Assembly (NCBI GenBank): GCA_002721365.1
Contig: PBKC01000101.1
Coordinates: 1-36,373, forward strand
From: Rhodospirillaceae bacterium
GTDB taxonomy: Bacteria; Pseudomonadota; Alphaproteobacteria; GCA-2721365
Reading direction: 5' to 3'
Length of the DNA: 36,373 nucleotides
How positions within the stretch are numbered: the stretch's first letter is position 1; each line of letters begins with the position of its first letter. Position numbers and translations under genes: made by a program. Positions 7,252 to 16,581 of the stretch are shown here, piece by piece. The notes under the pieces are model-generated. The model ran no database searches and was not told the origin of the DNA. It worked only from the letters and a program-made list of their open reading frames with translations.

Positions 7252-8541
7252 ATGACCCGCCAGCCGAGCACTCCACCAACCTTGCCGCGTTCCCTCCGTC
7301 TTTTCGCGCCTCTGCTGCTCACCCTTGCCCTCACCGGATGCTTCGAGAGCAAGGAGGAGCGCGCGCTCGGCGCCTATCGCGACCGTGATTACGAAACCGC
7401 GATCGCATTGGCCAGGGAACTCGCGGAAGACGGGAGCGCCCGTGGCTACGAGCTTCTGGCGCTGGCCTCCGCCCAGGGCATCGGCGGCGAGCGGGACTAT
7501 ACGGCGGCGATGCGCTGGATCGACAAGGCGGTTGCCGCCGACCCCGGTTTCGAGACCGCGCGCACCCGCCTGCGGGCGCAGATCACCGCCGATGCGGAAA
7601 CCGCGCGCAAAGCGTTCGACAAGGGGGACTTCGACCGCGCCGCGAAACTGGCCGAACCACTGGCCGCCTATGGCAGCCCGGCCGGGCGCGATCTCCTGGA
7701 CCGGCTCTACGCCGGGCATTTCGTCGCCCTGCCGGGATCGGAGATGAGCTGGCGGCAATTCTGGAACGAATGCAGCGGCACCGTCCGCCGCGAAACCGAA
7801 GGTGCAGACGCGGCCGCTTTCGAAGATTCCTGCGCCGGGCGCAAGGTGGTGTGGGAAGGCTTTCTCGTCGCCAAACGCGGCCCGACCGCCTTCATCCAGA
7901 TGAACCCCGGCCGTGGCCGGGTCCGCCAGGACCTCGCCCTCACTTTGGCCGAGGAGCCCGACCCGGCGCTCGCCGAACCCGGGGCGAAGGTCCGCTTCTC
8001 AGGGATCGTCGAAGGCTGCGGCGACCAGAGCCGGCCCGACCGTCTTGCCCACGGCCGCATCGTGGACCGCGCCCGCCTGTCGCGGCTGGAAATCGCCCGC
8101 GAGGACCTGAACCGCCGGAAGAAGGTCGACGCGATCTGCGTCAAGCTGGTCGAGGACTATTTCGAGGCCAATTACGGCCCGCCATGGATCGAGGCGATGT
8201 TCCCCGACCGGCTGAAGAACGGTGAGGAGATCCGATACCGCGCCACCATCGATACGGATACCGGCGCTGATGTCTATACCCAGCAGGCCGATGGTTCATG
8301 GGAGGGACAAATCGGCGGCCGCGCCGCGATCCACGCCTATGTGCTCGAAAAGACCTATGTCGAGCACTTCACCGCCGACTGCCGGGTCGCCGCCGGTTTC
8401 GAGAAGATGGCGGCACGCAAGGACATGGGCGAGATCCTCGCCTTCAACGCCCAGGGCGGCGAGACGGTGACCTGGGGCGCAGAGGAGCGCTTCGGCGGCC
8501 AGGCCGAGGTCGAGGTCGAGGAGCACAAACGTGGCGATTAA
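7252..8541 (+). CDS. Predicted lipoprotein with N-terminal TPR/Sel1-like repeats, function unknown
   Basis: This 429-residue protein has a lipoprotein signal peptide: basic start, hydrophobic core FAPLLLTLALTG and lipobox LTGC with lipidated Cys30. It is therefore probably anchored to a membrane facing the periplasm. Residues about 35-145 hold helical repeats of TPR/Sel1 type (YRDRDYETAIALARELAEDGSARGYELLALASAQG; KAFDKGDFDRAAKLAEPLAAYGSPAG). The C-terminal 280 residues contain two Cys-bearing parts (WNECSGTV..EDSCAGRKVVWEGF and FSGIVEGCGDQS) and a small OB-like stretch, but no family I recognise. It stands alone, followed by a palindromic repeat. Confidence 0.8.
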   Translation: MTRQPSTPPTLPRSLRLFAPLLLTLALTGCFESKEERALGAYRDRDYETAIALARELAEDGSARGYELLALASAQGIGGERDYTAAMRWIDKAVAADPGFETARTRLRAQITADAETARKAFDKGDFDRAAKLAEPLAAYGSPAGRDLLDRLYAGHFVALPGSEMSWRQFWNECSGTVRRETEGADAAAFEDSCAGRKVVWEGFLVAKRGPTAFIQMNPGRGRVRQDLALTLAEEPDPALAEPGAKVRFSGIVEGCGDQSRPDRLAHGRIVDRARLSRLEIAREDLNRRKKVDAICVKLVEDYFEANYGPPWIEAMFPDRLKNGEEIRYRATIDTDTGADVYTQQADGSWEGQIGGRAAIHAYVLEKTYVEHFTADCRVAAGFEKMAARKDMGEILAFNAQGGETVTWGAEERFGGQAEVEVEEHKRGD

Positions 8542-8578
8542 ACACAGGGTGGGGAGGGGGCCTCCCCCCCATTCCGTC

Positions 8579-8670
8579 ATGCCCGCGCAGGCGGGCATCC
8601 ATGCCACGCGGCACGGCCTGTCAGGGATTGGCCTTCGCTCGACGCTCTGGGTTCCCGCCTTCGCGGGAAC
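8579..8670. repeat. Palindromic repeat pair (ATGCCCGC / GTTCCCGC hairpins)
   Basis: ATGCCCGC-GCAG-GCGGGCAT (8579-8598) and GTTCCCGC-CTTC-GCGGGAAC (8651-8670) are perfect 8-bp stems about 50 bp apart. The second has the flanks TGGGTTCCCGC...GCGGGAACGACGA, which recur in altered form at 15308-15331. They lie between the lipoprotein stop and ubiD. A further G-rich/C-rich pair (GGGGAGG/CCTCCCC, about 8551-8569) follows the lipoprotein stop and may act as its terminator. Confidence 0.65.
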
Positions 8671-8721
8671 GACGAGTTCCGCTGGCGTTCGCGATCACAT
8701 CGCGGCCGGGGCCGTCCGCTG

Positions 8722-10230
8722 ATGGCCTACGCCTCGCTCCGCGATTTCATCGCTCGGTTGGAAGAAACCGGCCGTCTGGTCCGCGTCGCCGAGCCGGTAT
8801 CGCCGGTGCTGGAGATGACCGAAATCCAGACCCGCCTTCTGGGCGAGGGCGGACCGGCGGTGCTGTTCGAGAACGTCGTCCGCTCCGACGGCGGGCGCTA
8901 TCCGATGCCGGTGCTGGTCAGCCTGTTCGGCACCGTCGAGCGCGTCGCCTGGGGGATGGACCGGGAACCCGACCAGCTTCGCGAGGTGGGCGAGACGCTC
9001 GCCTTACTGAAACAGCCCGAGCCGCCCGGCGGCTGGCGCGAGGCGATGGGAATGCTGCCGCTCGCCAGGACGGTGATGGCGATGAAGCCCAGAACCGTCG
9101 GCCGTGCGCCCTGTCAGGAGGTCGTGTTGACCGGCGAAGACATCGACCTCGCCGACCTGCCGATCCAGACCTGCTGGCCGGGGGAGCCGGCGCCGCTGAT
9201 CACCTGGCCGCTGGTGGTGACCAAGGGGCCGGGAAACCGCCGCGAAGATGCCTTCAACTTGGGCATCTACCGCATGCAGGTCACAGGGCGGAACACCACC
9301 CTGATGCGCTGGCTGAAGCACCGGGGCGGGGCGCAGCATCACGGCCGCTGGAAGGCCGAGAAGCGCGAGTCTTTGCCGGCCGCGGCGGTGATCGGCGCCG
9401 ATCCCGGCACCATCATCGCCGCCGTGACGCCGGTTCCCGACACCCTGTCCGAATACCAGTTCGCGGGGCTCCTGCGCGGCGAGAAGGTCGAGCTGGTCGA
9501 CTGCAAGACGGTGCCGCTGAAGGTCCCGGCCGAGGCCGAGATCGTGCTCGAAGGCCATGTCTCCTTGGACGACTACGGCGACGAGGGGCCTTACGGCGAT
9601 CACACCGGCTACTACAATTCGGTCGAGCCCTTCCCGGTCTTCACCGTCACCGCGATCACCCGTCGGCGCGATCCGATCTATCTCTCGACCTTCACCGGCC
9701 GCCCGCCCGACGAGCCCTCGGTGCTGGGCGAGGCGCTGAACGAGGTGTTCGTGCCGCTTCTCCAGCAGCAGTTCCCGGAGATCGTCGACTTCTGGCTGCC
9801 GCCCGAGGGCTGCTCCTACCGCATCGCCGTGGTGTCGATGAAGAAGGCCTATCCCGGCCACGCCAAGCGCGTGATGATGGCGGTCTGGTCCTTCCTCCGC
9901 CAGTTCATGTACACGAAGATCGTCATCGTCGTGGACGACGACATCGACGCCCGCGACTGGAAGGACGTGATGTGGGCGATCTCGACCCGCATGGACCCGG
10001 TCCGCGACGTGACCCAGGTCGAGAGCACTCCGATCGACTATCTCGACTTCGCCTCGCCCGAATCGGGTTTGGGCGGCAAGATCGGCCTCGACGCCACCAA
10101 CAAATGGCCGCCCGAGACCAAACGCGAATGGGGCCGCAAGATCCGCATGGACGACCCCGTCGTCGAGGAGGTCACGCGGAAATGGGCCGCCTACGGCCTG
10201 CCCGGATCGGGCAAGCCGATCTGGAAGTGA
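8722..10230 (+). CDS. ubiD: 3-octaprenyl-4-hydroxybenzoate carboxy-lyase (UbiD family)
   Basis: This 502-residue protein matches the length of E. coli UbiD, the prenylated-FMN enzyme that decarboxylates 3-polyprenyl-4-hydroxybenzoate in ubiquinone synthesis. Visible features are the N-terminal [37 protein letters not shown], the [18 protein letters not shown] stretch [16 protein letters not shown], and the catalytic loop [13 protein letters not shown] with the Glu and Asp conserved in Ubi[22 protein letters not shown] and [21 protein letters not shown] complete the family pattern. Other UbiD proteins act on other aromatic acids, but this one has the whole UbiQ-type sequence. No clear ribosome-binding site precedes the ATG. 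The partner ubiX is not in the window. Confidence 0.9.
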   Translation: MAYASLRDFIARLEETGRLVRVAEPVSPVLEMTEIQTRLLGEGGPAVLFENVVRSDGGRYPMPVLVSLFGTVERVAWGMDREPDQLREVGETLALLKQPEPPGGWREAMGMLPLARTVMAMKPRTVGRAPCQEVVLTGEDIDLADLPIQTCWPGEPAPLITWPLVVTKGPGNRREDAFNLGIYRMQVTGRNTTLMRWLKHRGGAQHHGRWKAEKRESLPAAAVIGADPGTIIAAVTPVPDTLSEYQFAGLLRGEKVELVDCKTVPLKVPAEAEIVLEGHVSLDDYGDEGPYGDHTGYYNSVEPFPVFTVTAITRRRDPIYLSTFTGRPPDEPSVLGEALNEVFVPLLQQQFPEIVDFWLPPEGCSYRIAVVSMKKAYPGHAKRVMMAVWSFLRQFMYTKIVIVVDDDIDARDWKDVMWAISTRMDPVRDVTQVESTPIDYLDFASPESGLGGKIGLDATNKWPPETKREWGRKIRMDDPVVEEVTRKWAAYGLPGSGKPIWK

Positions 10231-10251
10231 CCGCCCCACCCGCCCCAAACA

Positions 10252-10359
10252 CGTCATCACATGGCTCGGCCATGTGATCCACGACTTCTCACCCTCCGTC
10301 ATGGACCAAAGCGTCGGCATTGAAAGTCGTGGATGGCACGATCAAGTCGTGCCATGACG
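10252..10359. repeat. CGTCAT...ATCCACGACTT composite palindrome, copy 1
   Basis: The left unit has CGTCATCACATGG-CTCGG-CCATGTGATCCACGACTT. The right unit is the same pattern inverted: AAGTCGTGGAT, GGCACGATCAAGTCGTGCC, ATGACG. The hairpin centre varies while the outer CGTCAT and ATCCACGACTT are kept. Two further copies of this composite occur at 13906-13990 and 18776-18881. Confidence 0.8.
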
Positions 10360-10507
10360 GCAGAAGAGTGAGACCACCAACGATACCCAGTATTCGGAGT
10401 CGATCTCCGAATTTCAGGCAGAGCAAGGCCCTTCCTAACCTCGATCAAGGCTCCATTTCTGCTCTCACGATTTGCTGCAGCCCACACCGGATGGGGAAGA
10501 GCACCGC

Positions 10508-10906
10508 ATGCAAGGCATATCCGTAGGCGCCGGTCTGGCGGCGATCGGGTTCTGGGCGTTCGTCGCCGCCGTCGTCGTGGCGGCGATCGTGTCGGAAACC
10601 CGTAAACGCGAGGCACAGCACGAGACCTTGCGCCGGATGATCGAGAGCGGTCAGCCGATCGACAGCACAGTCATGGACAAGCTGCTGGCCCTGAGCGGCA
10701 GCGGCAGCCATTTCGGTCCCGGCATGCGGGCCGCCGGCCTGATCGCCTTCTTCGCCGGTATCGGCCTCGGCCTGCTCGGATGGCTGATCGGCGCGGGCTA
10801 TGAAGGATGGCTCTACCCGATCCTCGGAACGGCGGCGCTCGTCATCTGTGTCGGCATCGGCCTGATGGCCGCCTCGTCCGCTTTGGGACGCACCGATAAA
10901 CCCTAA
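10508..10906 (+). CDS. Small two- to three-helix membrane protein (DUF6249-like)
   Basis: This 132-residue inner-membrane protein has an N-terminal transmembrane helix (AAIGFWAFVAAVVVAAIV), a short cytoplasmic stretch with RKREAQHETLRRMIESGQPID, and two C-terminal transmembrane helices (AAGLIAFFAGIGLGLLGWLIG and ILGTAALVICVGIGLMAAS). A helix followed by HETLRRMIExGQPxD is the pattern I associate with DUF6249 proteins. Their role is unknown. I start at the ATG at 10508; upstream in-frame codons lack a ribosome-binding site. The TAA overlaps the TAG of the convergent polA gene (shared CTAA at 10903-10906). Confidence 0.65.
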   Translation: MQGISVGAGLAAIGFWAFVAAVVVAAIVSETRKREAQHETLRRMIESGQPIDSTVMDKLLALSGSGSHFGPGMRAAGLIAFFAGIGLGLLGWLIGAGYEGWLYPILGTAALVICVGIGLMAASSALGRTDKP

Positions 10907-13698
10907 TGCGCCTCCGCCCAGTTGTCGGCGGCGCCGGTCTCCACGGTCAGGGGCACCGATAGCTGGCGGGCGGGGCCCGGGGCCGCTTCCATGACGCGCT
11001 TCACCACCGCCTTGGCCTGCTCCACCTCGGCCTCCGGGGCCTCAAAGACCAGTTCGTCATGGACCTGGAGAAGCATCTTCGTATCGAGTCCGGCATCGGT
11101 GAGCGCCGCCGGCATGCGGATCATCGCCCGGCGGATGATGTCGGCTGCCGAGCCCTGGATCGGGGCGTTGATCGCCCGACGTTCGGCGAAGTTGCGCCGC
11201 GCCGGGTTCTTGTCGTTGATGCCTTCCAGATGGACCTTGCGGCCGTAGACGGTGCGGACGAAGCCCTGCACCCGGCATTCCTTCTTGGTCTCCTCGACGT
11301 AGTCGCGGATGCCGGGATAGCGCTTGAAATAGGCGTCGATATAGGCCGCCGCCTCGCGCTGGGGGACGCCGAGCTGCTGGGCAAGGCCGAAGGCGCTCAT
11401 CCCGTAGACGATACCGAAATTGATCGCCTTGGCGCTCCGCCGAACCATCGGGTCCATGCCCTCGATCGGCACGCCGAACACCTGGCTCGCGGTCAGAGCA
11501 TGGATGTCGATCCCCTCGCGGAAAGCGCTTTTCAGCGCCTCGATGTCGGCGATATGGGCGAGCAGGCGAAGCTCGATCTGCGAGTAGTCGGCGGACAGGA
11601 GCTTGTGTCCCGGCTCGGCGACGAAGGCCCGGCGGATCTTCCGCCCTTCCTCGGTGCGGATCGGGATGTTCTGAAGGTTGGGGTCGCTCGAGCTCAACCG
11701 CCCGGTGTTGGTGGCCCCCAGCGCGAAGCTCGTATGGACACGCCCCGTCACCGGATGGATTTCCTCGACCAGGGTGTCGGTATAGGTGCTCTTCAGCTTG
11801 GCGAGCTGGCGCCATTCCAGCACCCGCGCCGGCAGGTCGTGCCCCTGGGCCGCGAGCTGTTCCAGCACGTCGGCGCCGGTGCCGTAGGCGCCGGTCTTCC
11901 CCTTCTTGCCTCCCTGGAGGCCCATGTCCTCGAACAGCACCTCGCCGAGCTGCTTCGGCGAGGCGATCGAAAAGGGCCGACCGGCGAGGCGATGGATCTC
12001 GGCCTCCAAAACCGCCATGCGCTCGGCGAAGTCGAGGGAGAGCCGGGCGAGCTCGTTGCGGTCGACCTTGATGCCCTTGAGCTCCATGTCGAGAAGCACA
12101 GGCACGAGCGGCCGTTCCAGCGTCTCGTAGACCGTCATCATCCGCTCGGCGACGAGGCGCGGCTTCAGAACCTCGGCCAGACGCAGGGTGACGTCGGCGT
12201 CCTCGGCGGCGTAGTCGCGGGCCTTCTCCAGCCCGACCTCGGCAAAGGAAATCTGCGCCTTCCCCTTGCCCGCGACCTCGGTATAGCTCACCGGCTTGTG
12301 TCCGAGATGAAGCTCCGACAGCTCGTCCATGCCATGGCCGTGGCGGCCGGCATCGAGCGCGTAGGACATCAGCATGGTGTCGTCGATCGGCGCGATGCGG
12401 ATGTCGTAGGGCGCCCGCGCCAGCACCGTCATGTCGTATTTGAGGTTCTGACCGACCTTGAGAACCGCCGGGTTCTCCAGCATCGGCCGCAGCAGGTCGA
12501 GCGCCTGATCCATCGGGATCTGGCGAAGCTCGCCAGTGGTGACGAGGTCGGTCGCGACCTTGTGGCCTAACGGGATGTAGCAGGCGGTGCCGGCCTCGAC
12601 ACAGAGCGAGACCCCGCAGAGTTCTGCCTGCATCGCGTTCAGGGACGTCGTCTCGGTGTCGACGGCGACGCGGCCGACGGCGGTCGCGTGGTCGATCCAG
12701 CGTTTGAGCGTCTCGACATCCTGGACGAGTTCGTAGCTGGCCTCGTGCTTTTCGGAGGTGAGCTCGGCCGCCGCCTCCACGGGGTCCTGGGAAACGCGGG
12801 CGAGAAGCTGCTTGAACCCCTGCTCGACCAGAAACGCACGGAGCACGGTCGGGTCGGGCTCGCGCCGCGGAAAGTCGTCGAGCGGCACCGGCATCGGCGC
12901 CTCGTCGTCGAGCTTCACCAATTGCTTCGACAGGCGCACCACCTCGACGCTGTCGAGGATCGCCTGCCGGCGCTTGGGCTGCTTGATCTCCTCGGCGCGC
13001 GCCAGCAGCGTGTCGAGGTCTCCATACTCCTCGAGCAGCGTCGCCGCCGTCTTCGGGCCGATGCCGGGTATGCCGGGCACGTTGTCGGTCGGGTCGCCGA
13101 TCAGCGCCTGCAGGTCGACCATCTTCTCGGGCCCGACCCCGAACTTCTCGCGCACCTCCTCCATGCCGATGGTCCGCATCTTGATCGGGTCGAGCATCGA
13201 GACGCCGTCGCCGACGAGCTGCATCAGGTCCTTGTCGGACGAGACGATGGTGACCTGATCGCCCCGCGCCCGCGCCGCCTTGGCATAGGCGGCGATCAGG
13301 TCGTCGGCCTCGAACCCGTCGATCTCGATCGAAGGCAGGCCGAAGGCGCGGGTCGCCTCGCGGATCAGCGGGAACTGCGGCACCAGCTCTTCCGGCGGCG
13401 GCGGCCGGTGGGCCTTGTAGTCGGGGTAGATGTCGCTGCGGAAGGTCGCACGAGCGGTGTCGAAGATGACCGCCACGCCGTCGCATTCCGATTCGCGCAA
13501 CAGCTTCAGCAGCATGTTGCAGAAGCCGAACACGGCGTTCACCGGCGTTCCGTCCGGACGGGTCATCGGCGGCAGGGCATGAAAGGCGCGGAAGATGAAG
13601 CCCGACCCGTCGACCAGGCAGTGGTGATGATGGCGGTGCGGCTCGGCCTGGGGGGAAGCGGCGGTATCCGCCCGCGGGGCCTCTGCGGTCTCGGTCAT
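10903..13698 (-). CDS. polA: DNA polymerase I
   Basis: This 931-residue protein is the same size as E. coli Pol I and has all three domains: 5'-3' exonuclease (about 22-290; LVDGSGFIFRAFHAL, DKDLMQLVGDGV, GIPGIGPKTAATLL), 3'-5' exonuclease (about 325-520; VAVDTETTSLNAM with DxE intact) and the family A polymerase. The polymerase shows motif A SADYSQIELRLLAHI, motif B RRSAKAINFGIVYGMSAFGLA (split by the catalytic Lys) and motif C LLQVHDELVFE. It fills gaps after Okazaki primer removal and in excision repair. I start at the ATG at 13696-13698 (MTETAEAP); a frame open further upstream would add 42 residues of non-conserved sequence. A short His run (RHHHH) lies just before the exonuclease domain. 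Confidence 0.96.
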   Translation of the reverse strand: MTETAEAPRADTAASPQAEPHRHHHHCLVDGSGFIFRAFHALPPMTRPDGTPVNAVFGFCNMLLKLLRESECDGVAVIFDTARATFRSDIYPDYKAHRPPPPEELVPQFPLIREATRAFGLPSIEIDGFEADDLIAAYAKAARARGDQVTIVSSDKDLMQLVGDGVSMLDPIKMRTIGMEEVREKFGVGPEKMVDLQALIGDPTDNVPGIPGIGPKTAATLLEEYGDLDTLLARAEEIKQPKRRQAILDSVEVVRLSKQLVKLDDEAPMPVPLDDFPRREPDPTVLRAFLVEQGFKQLLARVSQDPVEAAAELTSEKHEASYELVQDVETLKRWIDHATAVGRVAVDTETTSLNAMQAELCGVSLCVEAGTACYIPLGHKVATDLVTTGELRQIPMDQALDLLRPMLENPAVLKVGQNLKYDMTVLARAPYDIRIAPIDDTMLMSYALDAGRHGHGMDELSELHLGHKPVSYTEVAGKGKAQISFAEVGLEKARDYAAEDADVTLRLAEVLKPRLVAERMMTVYETLERPLVPVLLDMELKGIKVDRNELARLSLDFAERMAVLEAEIHRLAGRPFSIASPKQLGEVLFEDMGLQGGKKGKTGAYGTGADVLEQLAAQGHDLPARVLEWRQLAKLKSTYTDTLVEEIHPVTGRVHTSFALGATNTGRLSSSDPNLQNIPIRTEEGRKIRRAFVAEPGHKLLSADYSQIELRLLAHIADIEALKSAFREGIDIHALTASQVFGVPIEGMDPMVRRSAKAINFGIVYGMSAFGLAQQLGVPQREAAAYIDAYFKRYPGIRDYVEETKKECRVQGFVRTVYGRKVHLEGINDKNPARRNFAERRAINAPIQGSAADIIRRAMIRMPAALTDAGLDTKMLLQVHDELVFEAPEAEVEQAKAVVKRVMEAAPGPARQLSVPLTVETGAADNWAEAH

Positions 13699-14039
13699 GG
13701 CGTCGATCGGATGCTGACAGCGGTTGGGCAGAATGCCGGACCGCCGGATGGGAGTCGAGGGGCGGCGGCCCGTCTCTGCTACATGGCGTCGGAGCGGACG
13801 ATCACCAAGCGGGATCGAAGCCATGCTGCGGAGGATCGATGATGCTATACGATCGCCGCTTCCAGGAACCCGGCCGGTGCCCCTTCACCCGCGGCAGTTT
13901 CCACCCGTCATGGCATGACTTGATCATGCCATCCACGACTTGGGTCGACTGCCGAAAGTCGTGGATCCTTCGCCTTCGCGAAGGATGACGGCGGGGAGGG
14001 CGGCGCGGCCGACCATCTCTTCGGTGAGGCCCCGCCGAC
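13699..14039. other. 341-bp gap between polA and the divergent MFS gene
   Basis: Part of this gap must carry the polA promoter, but I find no clear hexamers. The right third is a palindromic repeat (13906-13990). The rest shows no gene, RNA or terminator that I can support. Confidence 0.5.
13906..13990. repeat. CGTCAT...ATCCACGACTT composite palindrome, copy 2
   Basis: CGTCATGGCATGACTTGATC then ATGCCATCCACGACTT forms the left unit (13906-13941). AAAGTCGTGGATCCTTCGCC, TTCGCGAAGGATGACG forms the inverted right unit, ending at 13990. The outer sequences match the copies at 10252 and 18776; the hairpin centres differ. Confidence 0.8.
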
Positions 14040-15215
14040 GTGCGCCCGTTCCCGACGCTCTCCCTCCGCGCCAATGGCGTGCGCCTCGCCGCCTTTTACG
14101 GCGCCTTCTTCATGATCGCCGGCGTGCACCTGCCCTACTGGCCGGTCTGGCTGTCGGCACAGGGGATGACGGGCGCGGAGATCGGGACGCTGCTTGCCGC
14201 AGCGACCTGCGTGAAGATCGTCGCCAACCCGCTGTTCGCGCAATGGGCGGACCGGCGCGGCGCCCGGCGTGGGCTGATGGTCATGCTCACCCTGGTCGGA
14301 CTCGCCGCCTTCGCCTGCTTCGGCATCGCGGACGGGTTCTGGGCCCTCCTCGCCGTCACCATGGTCTACGGGGCGGCGCTGGCGCCGATCATGCCGCTCG
14401 GCGAGAACCTGGCGATGGGAACGGCGATGGAGGAAGGGCTCGACTATGGCCGCGTGCGGCTGTGGGGCTCGGTCACCTTCATGGTCGCCGCCTATGCCGG
14501 CGGCTGGTTGCTGGAAGGCGGGCCGGCCCAGCGCATCTACTGGGTGATGCTGGCCGGACTGGTGCTGACCGTCTTCGCCTGCCGGGCGCTCCCGGACCGT
14601 CGCACCGAGCCGTCGTCCGGGCGGAGCGCGCCGCTGGGACGGCTCCTGCGTGCCCCGCTTTTCCTCCTGTTCCTGATCGCCGCCGGACTCGTCCAGGCGA
14701 GCCACGCGGTCTATTACGGCTTCAGCACCCTCCACTGGCGCGATGCGGGGATCGGCGAGGGAGTGATCGGTCTCCTGTGGGCCGAGGGCGTGCTCGCCGA
14801 GATCATCCTTTTCGCCTACAGCGGCCCGATCGTCCGCCGCGTCGGCGTCACCCGGCTGCTCGTCATAGCGGCCGGGCTCGCCACCCTTCGCTGGATGGGA
14901 ACGGCGTTCACCACCGACGCCTGGCTGCTGATCCCGCTTCAGGCGCTCCACGCCTTCAGCTTCGCCGCCTGCCATCTCGCGGCGATGCATTTCATCGCCC
15001 GCTCCCTGCCGGCGACGGTGTCGGCGACCGGTCAGAGCCTCTATTCGGCGGTATCGATGGGGGCGGCACTCGCCATCGCCATGCTGGTCGCGGGCACGCT
15101 CTACACCTCGGTCGGCGGGCTCGCCTATCTGGCGATGGCGGCGATGACGGCGGTCGGCACCGGCCTCGCGATCGTCCTCGGCCGCCGGTGGGACGGCGCG
15201 GCGATGGCGGTGTGA
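14040..15215 (+). CDS. MFS transporter, HcaT / MFS_1-like
   Basis: This 391-residue, 12-TM major facilitator is similar in layout to the HcaT (3-phenylpropionate permease)/nucleoside-symporter-like group. It starts with an N-terminal RLAAFYGAFFMIAGVHLPYWPVWL, followed by LAAATCVKIVANPLFAQWADRRGARRGLM (motif A variant) and YGRVRLWGSVTFMVAAYAGGWLLEG, a stretch characteristic of that group. The start is a GTG at 14040-14042 with GTGAGG upstream. The substrate is unknown; aromatic acids or sugars are only guesses from distant relatives. It is divergent from polA, with a strong hairpin after its stop. Confidence 0.8.
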   Translation: MRPFPTLSLRANGVRLAAFYGAFFMIAGVHLPYWPVWLSAQGMTGAEIGTLLAAATCVKIVANPLFAQWADRRGARRGLMVMLTLVGLAAFACFGIADGFWALLAVTMVYGAALAPIMPLGENLAMGTAMEEGLDYGRVRLWGSVTFMVAAYAGGWLLEGGPAQRIYWVMLAGLVLTVFACRALPDRRTEPSSGRSAPLGRLLRAPLFLLFLIAAGLVQASHAVYYGFSTLHWRDAGIGEGVIGLLWAEGVLAEIILFAYSGPIVRRVGVTRLLVIAAGLATLRWMGTAFTTDAWLLIPLQALHAFSFAACHLAAMHFIARSLPATVSATGQSLYSAVSMGAALAIAMLVAGTLYTSVGGLAYLAMAAMTAVGTGLAIVLGRRWDGAAMAV

Positions 15216-15241
15216 GGGATGAGGTACGGCGGCCGGGCCGT

Positions 15242-15331
15242 CGCGCTCCCCACCCTCGGGCCGTTGCCCGCTGAGGGTGGGGAGCGCGAGAGCCGTACCG
15301 CTCGCGTGGGTCCCGCTTTCGCGGGGCGACG
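15242..15331 (+). terminator. Very long perfect stem plus repeat hairpin after the MFS gene
   Basis: CGCGCTCCCCACCCTC (15242-15257) pairs perfectly with GAGGGTGGGGAGCGCG (15273-15288): a 16-bp stem with a 15-nt loop. Outer arms GGTACGGC (15223-15230) and GCCGTACC (15292-15299) extend it. A second hairpin, CCCGC-TTTC-GCGGG (about 15311-15324), follows with the same flanks as the repeat at 8648. There is no T run, so termination is possible but the structure may simply be a repeat unit. Confidence 0.5.
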
Positions 15332-15345
15332 AAGTAGGAGGCCCC

Positions 15346-15633
15346 TTAAAGTCCTTCGACGATCATGATCTCGCTGTCGGAAGCCTCCTGCCGCAAGGCC
15401 TTCAAGGGCGCGTACTCGGCCGAATGCCAGAACGCCTTGGCGGAGTCCATGTCGGTGAATTCGAGCATCACCATGCGGTGGATCGGGGCATCGCCTTCGA
15501 GCTTCTCGGTGCGGCCGCCACGGACGATGTACTTGCCGTTGTACTGGCGAATCACGTCCGGCACCTGAGCCCGGTACTTCTCGAACTTGTCGGGGTCGGT
15601 CACGTTGACCTCGGCGATGATGTAGGCGGTCAT
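15346..15633 (-). CDS. DUF1330 domain protein
   Basis: This 95-residue protein is a complete DUF1330 domain with a dimeric alpha-beta barrel (ferredoxin-like) fold. The N-terminal strand AYIIAEVNVTDPDKFEKY, then YIVRGG, the middle strand HRMVMLEFTDMDSAKAFWHSAEYAPLKALRQEAS, and the final strand EIMIVEGL match the family closely. Its biochemical role is unknown. The fold is shared with small monooxygenases and stress-responsive barrel proteins. It lies 51 bp upstream of nothing on its strand and follows the LigB gene by 51 bp on the same strand, so the two could be co-transcribed. Confidence 0.9.
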   Translation of the reverse strand: MTAYIIAEVNVTDPDKFEKYRAQVPDVIRQYNGKYIVRGGRTEKLEGDAPIHRMVMLEFTDMDSAKAFWHSAEYAPLKALRQEASDSEIMIVEGL

Positions 15634-15684
15634 GTTTCTGCCCTCCCGGTATTGGAATGCCGCCGTTATACAGCGCCCTGCGCC

Positions 15685-16464
15685 TCAGGCGAAGGCGTAG
15701 CCGTCCATCGCCAGCATCGCGTAGTGGTAACTGCTGTGCAGCCGCCGAACAGGCGCGCCATCGCCGCCCGCGCCGAGAGCGACGAACAGCGGCAGGAAGT
15801 GCTCCTCGGTCGGATGGGCGCGCCTGGCCCCCGGCGCCCGTTCGCGATAGGCGAGAAGATCGTCGTCGCGGCGCCCGTCGAGGGCAGCGGCCAGCCATTC
15901 GGTGAAGTCCCGCACATAGTCGGCGGGCGGTCCGTCCGGCGGAAAGCGCCCGAAATCCCCGAGATTGTGAGTGACCGACCCGGTCGCCATGATCAGCACG
16001 CCTTCGTCGCGGAGCGGCCGCAGCGCCCGCCCGACAGCCAGATGATGGGTGGTCCCCGCCCGCGGCTGAACCGAAAGCTGGGTCACCGGGATATCGGCGT
16101 CCGGGTAGGCAAGGTAGAGCGGCGTCCACGCCCCGTGGTCGAGCCCGCGGTCGGGGTCGACGCCGCAGGGGATGCCGGCACCGTCCAGCAGCGCCTTCGT
16201 CCGTGCCGCCAGATCCGGCGCCCCCGGCGCCGGGTACTGGATGGCGTAGAGCTCGGGCGGAAAGCCGTAGAAGTCGTGGATGGTCTCGTGCTTCCGAGCC
16301 GCGCTGACCATCGGCGCGTCGGTCTCCCAATGGGCCGAGACGGCGAGGATCGCCCGCGGCCGCGCGAAGCCCGCGCCGAAACGGCTGAGGAAATCGTGCG
16401 CGTCGCTGGGCTCGATCGCCGTCATCGGCGAGCCGTGCGAGAGGAACAGTGCGGGAAGAGTCAT
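15685..16464 (-). CDS. Class III extradiol ring-cleavage dioxygenase (LigB / DODA / YgiD family)
   Basis: This 259-residue protein matches the DODA-type group, which includes plant 4,5-DOPA dioxygenase and E. coli YgiD. The metal and active-site histidines are visible: His10 in LFLSHGSP, His45 in AVSAHWET, His166 in TGSVTHNLGDF and His222 in HPTEEHFLPL. GLDHGAWTPLYLAYPDADIPVTQLSVQ is also diagnostic. Family members open catechol rings with Fe(II) or bind zinc; the substrate here is unknown. It is cytosolic and has no signal peptide. A CGTCATTGCGAG repeat lies directly upstream, leaving little room for a promoter. Confidence 0.88.
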   Translation of the reverse strand: MTLPALFLSHGSPMTAIEPSDAHDFLSRFGAGFARPRAILAVSAHWETDAPMVSAARKHETIHDFYGFPPELYAIQYPAPGAPDLAARTKALLDGAGIPCGVDPDRGLDHGAWTPLYLAYPDADIPVTQLSVQPRAGTTHHLAVGRALRPLRDEGVLIMATGSVTHNLGDFGRFPPDGPPADYVRDFTEWLAAALDGRRDDDLLAYRERAPGARRAHPTEEHFLPLFVALGAGGDGAPVRRLHSSYHYAMLAMDGYAFA

Positions 16465-16477
16465 GGAGTCACCCGAC

Positions 16478-16555
16478 CGTCATTGCGAGGAGCGCAGCGA
16501 CGCGGCAATCCAGACGGCGGGTTCTGGATTGCTTCGCCATCGGCTCGCAATGACG
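16478..16555. repeat. CGTCATTGCGAG palindromic repeat, copy 2
   Basis: The ends CGTCATTGCGAGGAGCG and CGGCTCGCAATGACG, and the inner pair GCGGCAATCCAG / CTGGATTGCTTCGCC, match the copy at 1689-1767, with a different short centre. It fills most of the 117-bp gap between two same-strand genes. Confidence 0.85.
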
Positions 16556-16581
16556 GGAAAAGGCGGCGCGTGGTCGTGCCC

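Noticed and set aside
11059..12570. Long plus-strand open frames inside polA, and similar long frames opposite metZ and across the lipoprotein and ubiD
   Set aside because: They are shadows of strongly coding opposite or shifted frames in GC-rich DNA. The polA, metZ and ubiD frames carry clear domain motifs; the shadows are Arg/His/Gly-rich without any family pattern.
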